A DNA stretch of 38,277 nucleotides from Nocardia neocaledoniensis (GTDB lineage Bacteria; Actinomycetota; Actinomycetes; Mycobacteriales; Mycobacteriaceae), in NCBI RefSeq assembly GCF_029868625.1, contig NZ_JARWOJ010000207.1:1-38277 (forward strand), in the 5' to 3' direction. Within the stretch, counting starts at the first letter, position 1. Each line of letters opens with the position of its first letter. The notes beneath the pieces are model-generated. The model was given only the letters and a program-made list of their open reading frames with translations, was not told the origin of the DNA and searched no databases. Both the position numbers and the translations under genes were made by a program. Shown one piece after another: positions 34,712 to 38,277 of this stretch.

Positions 34712-36163
34712 ATGGGCGCCACTGTCGACTGGTTGCGCACCACCACCCCCGGGTTGCTGGTGCTGTGCGGTCTCGCGATCGCCGTACTACTCATCGCCAT
34801 CATCAAGGTCAAACTGGAGCCGTTCGTCGCGCTCCTGCTGACCGGCCTGCTGCTGGCCCTCGCCGCCGGGCTCCCGGTGGCCCAGATCGTCGGCACACCA
34901 CTGAAAGCCGGTGAGTCACTGCTGGAAACGGGCTTCGGCGGCATCCTCGGGCACATCGCGGTGATCATCGGTCTCGGTACCGTGCTCGGCGCGATCCTCG
35001 AGCGATCCGGCGGCGCCGACGTGCTCACCGACCGGCTGCTGCGGACCTTCGGCGAGAAGGGCGCGCCGGTGGCGATGGGCCTGCTCGGCCTCATCTTCGG
35101 CATTCCCGTCTTCTTCGACATCGGCATCTTCGTGCTCGCGCCGCTGGTGTACGTCGCGGCCAAGCGGGGTGGGCGTTCGCTGGTGCTCTACGCCATGCCG
35201 ATGCTCGCCGGTCTGTCGATGACGCACGCCTTCCTGCCGCCGCACCCGGGTCCCGTCGCGCTCGGCGGTCTGCTCGGGGTGAGCCTGGGCTGGTTGATCA
35301 TCATGGGATTCGTCTGCGGCATCCCGGGTTTCGTCGCCGCCGGCATCGTCTGGGGTACCTGGATCGGTAAGCGCGTGCAGGTCGACGTGCCCGCCGAGTT
35401 CGTGCCGCTCGAGCCGAACGGCACGGGCGCGGACGGGGACGACGGCGAGACCGCGGGCGCCGGCGGGACCGCCGTGCTCACCAAGTCGCCGCCGTCGGTC
35501 GCGCTGATCGGTGCGATCATCGCCATCCCGCTGGTGCTCATCCTCGGCGCCACCTTCGGTTACCAACTGCTGGACAAGGATTCGGCCCTGCTGCAGGTGC
35601 TCACCTTCTTCGGCACTCCCGCGGTGGCACTGCTCATCACGGTGCTGGTGGCCTTCTACCTGCTCGGCATCCGGCGCGGTTCCACCGTGCAGGAGCTGAG
35701 CACGATCACCGCCGAATCGCTGAAGCCGGTCGGCATGGTGCTGTTGGTGGTCGGCGCGGGCGCCTTCTTCGGCAAGGTCATCTCCGCCACCGGGATCGGC
35801 ACCGCGCTGGCCGACACCATGTCGGCGGCCGGGCTCCCGGTGATCGTCCTCGCCTACCTGATCAGCTGTGGCCTGCGGATCGCCCAGGGTTCGGCGACGG
35901 TCGCGATCGTCACCACCGGTGGCATCGTCGCGCCGCTGGTGGCGAGCGAGGGTTACTCGCAGATGTCGATCGCGCTGATCGCCATGGCCATCGCGGCCGG
36001 GTCGATCATCCTCAGCCACGTCAACGACGGCGGATTCTGGATCATCGCGAAGTACTTCAACATGACGGTGAAGCAGACCCTGCAGACCTGGACGGTGCTC
36101 GAGACCGTGCTGTCGGTGGTGAGTTTCGTGGTCGCGGCGGCGCTGTTCGCGATCGTCAGCTGA
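34712..36163 (+). CDS. GntP-family gluconate/aldonate permease
   Basis: Proton-coupled sugar-acid importer of the GntP family, 483 residues with about 12-14 membrane segments. Family marks are EPFVALLLTGLLLALAAG, ILGHIAVIIGLGTVLGAILERSGGADVL, FGIPVFFDIGIFVLAPLVYV, HAFLPPHPGPVA, RIAQGSATVAIVTTGG and SHVNDGGFWIIAKYFNM. A cytoplasmic loop at ~230-255 is Gly/Asp-rich. Homologues carry gluconate and related aldonates; here the cargo would be an (N-acyl-)aminoaldonate. ATG 34712 has GAGAGG upstream. Its stop overlaps the convergent TetR gene's stop by 8 bp. Confidence 0.92.
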   Translation: MGATVDWLRTTTPGLLVLCGLAIAVLLIAIIKVKLEPFVALLLTGLLLALAAGLPVAQIVGTPLKAGESLLETGFGGILGHIAVIIGLGTVLGAILERSGGADVLTDRLLRTFGEKGAPVAMGLLGLIFGIPVFFDIGIFVLAPLVYVAAKRGGRSLVLYAMPMLAGLSMTHAFLPPHPGPVALGGLLGVSLGWLIIMGFVCGIPGFVAAGIVWGTWIGKRVQVDVPAEFVPLEPNGTGADGDDGETAGAGGTAVLTKSPPSVALIGAIIAIPLVLILGATFGYQLLDKDSALLQVLTFFGTPAVALLITVLVAFYLLGIRRGSTVQELSTITAESLKPVGMVLLVVGAGAFFGKVISATGIGTALADTMSAAGLPVIVLAYLISCGLRIAQGSATVAIVTTGGIVAPLVASEGYSQMSIALIAMAIAAGSIILSHVNDGGFWIIAKYFNMTVKQTLQTWTVLETVLSVVSFVVAAALFAIVS

Positions 36164-36713
36164 GGTCGGTACGCAGCGCGTCGACGAGCCGGCGCAGGGC
36201 GGCGCGGGGATCGGGTCCGGTCTCCGCGCCGCTGAGTCTGTGCACGATGACGCCGTCGAGGTAGTCGACCAGGATGCCGGTGTCGGCGGCGTCGAAGCCG
36301 ACGGTGGCGGCCAGGACGATCGCGTGGTCCCGTATCCGTCGGTGCGCGCGGTGTAGCGAATCGCGCAGGGCGGGCATGGTCTGCGCCTCGCCGAAGAGGG
36401 CCAATCTGGCCAGCGTGCGGGCCCGGCCGGGACCGGTGGCGTGCTGGACGAACCGGGCCATGGCGTCGACGAAGTCGTCGAGGGTCGGGGGCCCGTCGAC
36501 CTGTGCCGTGGGCTCCCATTCGCCGCGGTCGAGGTGCTCCAGCCGTTCGGCGATGCCGATCAGCAGGGCCTCCCTGGTGCGGAAGTAGTTGGAGGTGGAC
36601 CCGAGCGGGGCGCCCGCGGTCTCGTCCACCCCCCGGTGGGTCAGCGCTCGCGCGCCACGCTCGCCCAGGAGGTCGATCGCGGCGTCGAGGATCTGTTCAC
36701 GCTTGCTGGCCAC
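36156..36713 (-). CDS. TetR-family regulator of the adjacent monooxygenase
   Basis: A 185-residue TetR regulator. HTH at ~5-52 (REQILDAAIDLLGERGARALTHRGVDETAGAPLGSTSNYFRTREALL), then a helical ligand domain. The GTG start lies 7 nt after a TAGTAT box (36721-36726), suggesting a leaderless message whose -10 is itself part of the operator array. Divergent from the FAD monooxygenase, which it probably represses together with itself. Its 3' end overlaps gntP by 8 bp. Confidence 0.88.
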   Translation of the reverse strand: MASKREQILDAAIDLLGERGARALTHRGVDETAGAPLGSTSNYFRTREALLIGIAERLEHLDRGEWEPTAQVDGPPTLDDFVDAMARFVQHATGPGRARTLARLALFGEAQTMPALRDSLHRAHRRIRDHAIVLAATVGFDAADTGILVDYLDGVIVHRLSGAETGPDPRAALRRLVDALRTDLS

Positions 36714-36720
36714 GCTGCGG

Positions 36721-36779
36721 ATACTACGCCCGTAGTGACTCCCACTACATCGGTAGTGTGAGTCACTACAGCGGTAGTA
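36721..36779. promoter_or_regulatory. Phased operator array, 21-bp period
   Basis: Two full 17-bp palindromes with arms GTAGTG/CACTAC lie at 36732-36748 and 36753-36769, exactly 21 bp apart. Half-sites continue the phase on both sides: TACTAC at 36722-36727 and GTAGTA at 36774-36779. ATACTA (36721-36726), read on the reverse strand, is the TAGTAT -10 of the TetR gene. Cooperative binding of two TetR dimers on one face of the helix is likely. Confidence 0.8.
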
Positions 36780-36814
36780 GCGTGGGCCGCGTACCTGCTA
36801 CGAGGGAGAACGCG

Positions 36815-37912
36815 ATGTCCACAGCAATCGTCGTCGGCGGCGGTATCGGGGGTCTGGCGACCGCGCTGGCGCTGACGCGACAGGGCTGGTCGGTGGAGCT
36901 GCTGGAACGCGCGCCCGAGATCACGGCCGTGGGGTCGGGAATCTCGCTGTGGCCCAATGCCTTGCGCGCGCTGGACCAGCTCGGGGTCGGTGCCGCGGTG
37001 CGCGGGCACGGGATCGAGGACGTGGCGGCGGGTATCCGCGACAGCCGGGGACGCTGGCTCTCGCGCACGGATGCGGCGACGATGCGCGCGCGCTTCGGCG
37101 CGCCCGTCCTGATCCACCGCGCCGACCTGCTCGACATCCTGCGCGCGGCGGTGCCCGAAGGGGTCGTGCGGACCGGAGTCTCCGTCATCGAGGCGGCGGC
37201 TGACGGTACGGTCCGGCACTCGGCGGGCGTGTCGACCGCGGATCTCGTCGTCGGCGCCGACGGGATTCGCAGCGTGGTGCGGAGCGCGGTGTGCGGCGAG
37301 GTGTCGCCCCGCTACGCGGGATACACCGCCTGGCGCGCCGTGGTCGAGACCGCCAAACCGCTGACGGAGTTCGGGGAGACCTGGGGCCGGGGCGCGCGTT
37401 TCGGCATCGCTCCGCTCGTCGACGGGCGCGTCTATTGCTTCGCCGTCTACAACGCCCCCGAACACGCGCCGGGGACCCTCGCCGAGGTGCGCGCCCGCTT
37501 CACCGGCTGGCACCCGCCGATTCCGGCTCTGCTGGCCGCCGCGGACGCGAACACCGTGCTGCACAACGACATCTACGAACTGCCCGCGCTGCCGACCTAT
37601 GCGACGGGCCGGATCGCCCTCGTCGGCGACGCGGCCCACGCCATGACGCCGAATCTCGGGCAGGGCGGCTGCCAAGCACTCGAGGACGCCGTGGTGCTGG
37701 CCCGGCTGGCGGGCGAACCCGACGGGCTCGCCCGCTACGACCGCGAACGCCGCCCGCGCACCAGGATGATCGCCACCCGATCCGCGCGCATCGGCACGAT
37801 TGCCCAGCTCTCCGCCGCGCCCTTGGTCGCATTGCGCGACACCGCGTTACGCCTCACCCCCGCCTCGGCGGCGATGCGCGCGATGGGTGAGATCCTCGAC
37901 TGGCCGGCGTGA
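36815..37912 (+). CDS. FAD-dependent aromatic-type monooxygenase
   Basis: Single-component flavin monooxygenase of the PHBH fold, 365 residues, near salicylate/3-hydroxybenzoate hydroxylases. Rossmann GxGxxG at 8-13 (VVGGGIGGLATALAL), the DG motif in VVGADGIRSVVRSAV and the ribityl-binding GDAAHAMTPNLGQGGCQALEDAVVL. It uses NAD(P)H and O2 to hydroxylate an unknown, probably aromatic, substrate. ATG 36815 has GAGGGAGA upstream. Controlled by the divergent TetR through the operator array. Confidence 0.92.
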   Translation: MSTAIVVGGGIGGLATALALTRQGWSVELLERAPEITAVGSGISLWPNALRALDQLGVGAAVRGHGIEDVAAGIRDSRGRWLSRTDAATMRARFGAPVLIHRADLLDILRAAVPEGVVRTGVSVIEAAADGTVRHSAGVSTADLVVGADGIRSVVRSAVCGEVSPRYAGYTAWRAVVETAKPLTEFGETWGRGARFGIAPLVDGRVYCFAVYNAPEHAPGTLAEVRARFTGWHPPIPALLAAADANTVLHNDIYELPALPTYATGRIALVGDAAHAMTPNLGQGGCQALEDAVVLARLAGEPDGLARYDRERRPRTRMIATRSARIGTIAQLSAAPLVALRDTALRLTPASAAMRAMGEILDWPA

Positions 37913-37934
37913 GACGTGGTACTGGCGGACGTCG

Positions 37935-38277
37935 TCAGTAGGGGACGGGTTTGTTCGCCGCCGCCCAGGCCTTCTCGCCCGCCGAGCCGGGCGGGGGCGG
38001 GAACTGCCCGGCGATCATCCAGAGATCCCTGGGGGATTCGTAGGTGTGGAACTCCCAGTGCAGGCCGCGGTCGCGGGTGAAGGGCTCCATCGCGGCGTTG
38101 AGTCTGCGGGTGGATCGTTCGCGCATGACCGGGTCGTCCAGGTGGCGGGCGAGGTGCTCGACGACTATGCGCACCGTGTCGTCGGAGGCCTCGCCGCCGA
38201 CGTAGAACGAGGACCGTTGGATCTCCTCGAACAGGACCACGACGTAGAACGCGGGTAGCCCGACGCCGGTGTAGATC
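37935..38277 (-). CDS. Tautomerase-like protein (5' end beyond window)
   Basis: The C-terminal 113 residues of a gene that starts outside the window. GVGLPAFYVVVLFEEIQRSSFYVGG and the helix DDTVRIVVEHLARHL resemble the putative oxalocrotonate-tautomerase family (Tautomerase_3). The N-terminal proline, the catalytic base of that superfamily, would be off the edge. The end GLHWEFHTYESPRDLWMIAGQFPPPPGSAGEKAW is well conserved in actinobacterial members as I recall. Convergent with the monooxygenase, 22 bp apart. Confidence 0.75.
   Translation of the reverse strand, partial: IYTGVGLPAFYVVVLFEEIQRSSFYVGGEASDDTVRIVVEHLARHLDDPVMRERSTRRLNAAMEPFTRDRGLHWEFHTYESPRDLWMIAGQFPPPPGSAGEKAWAAANKPVPY

Overview
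The window looks like chromosome from a high-GC mycolic-acid actinomycete, most probably Nocardia or a close relative. The basis is the gene order uvrA / infC-rpmI-rplT-tsnR / pheS-pheT, very high GC at third codon positions, frequent GTG starts, and protein sequences close to mycobacterial and nocardial homologues (compared from memory, no search run). I saw no tRNA, rRNA, insertion sequence, prophage or CRISPR array.

Layout. 1-299 is a short coding-like stretch that turns into G/C homopolymer-rich low-complexity DNA. 300-3272 is uvrA, with a lysine/alanine-rich tail. 3311-3697 is a small self-contained unit: a promoter-like sequence, two tandem microprotein genes of 31 and 38 codons that align with each other without gaps, and a near-perfect terminator. 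A DUF1844 gene (reverse) is followed by the translation block infC-rpmI-rplT-tsnR. Its ~300-nt leader carries an attenuator-like hairpin, and infC appears to start at AUC. Next come a divergent TetR/MFS efflux pair (6656-8772), a possible 71-aa gene on the reverse strand containing a G-quadruplex tract, pheS-pheT, and rnz on the reverse strand. 14052-17779 holds a double-TerD stress protein coupled to an alpha/beta hydrolase, plus two unknown genes.

17966-22257 is a complete conservon, cvnA-cvnB-cvnC-cvnD, a membrane histidine-kinase-like receptor with Roadblock, DUF742 and small GTPase partners; its sensor is a nitrate/nitrite-type domain. After it come a membrane protein with a septum-formation-like domain, a secreted lipase with a TetR gene and a clean palindromic operator, a maltose/galactoside-type acetyltransferase, PEP carboxylase, and a tiny secreted two-cysteine protein.

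The most interesting region is 28812-36163. Two divergent transcription units share a palindromic control region: (reverse) PfkB sugar kinase - IclR regulator - RidA, and (forward) D-serine-dehydratase-like PLP deaminase - N-acyl-D-amino-acid-deacylase-like amidohydrolase - KDPG aldolase - GntP permease. Together these fit a complete route from an N-acylated 2-amino-2-deoxy aldonic acid, such as N-acetyl-D-glucosaminate (the oxidised chain end of chitin), through D-glucosaminate, 2-keto-3-deoxygluconate (KDG) and KDPG to pyruvate and glyceraldehyde-3-phosphate. The deacylase lacks the Asn-Cys-Gly motif of classical D-aminoacylases. The pathway is inferred from gene families and layout, not shown.

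The window ends with a TetR gene divergent from an FAD monooxygenase across operators repeating every 21 bp, and a partial tautomerase-like gene. A recurring regulatory pattern is a TANNNT -10 box placed 6-7 nt before the start codon, seen at eight genes with a weaker ninth. This suggests that much of this region is transcribed as leaderless mRNA.
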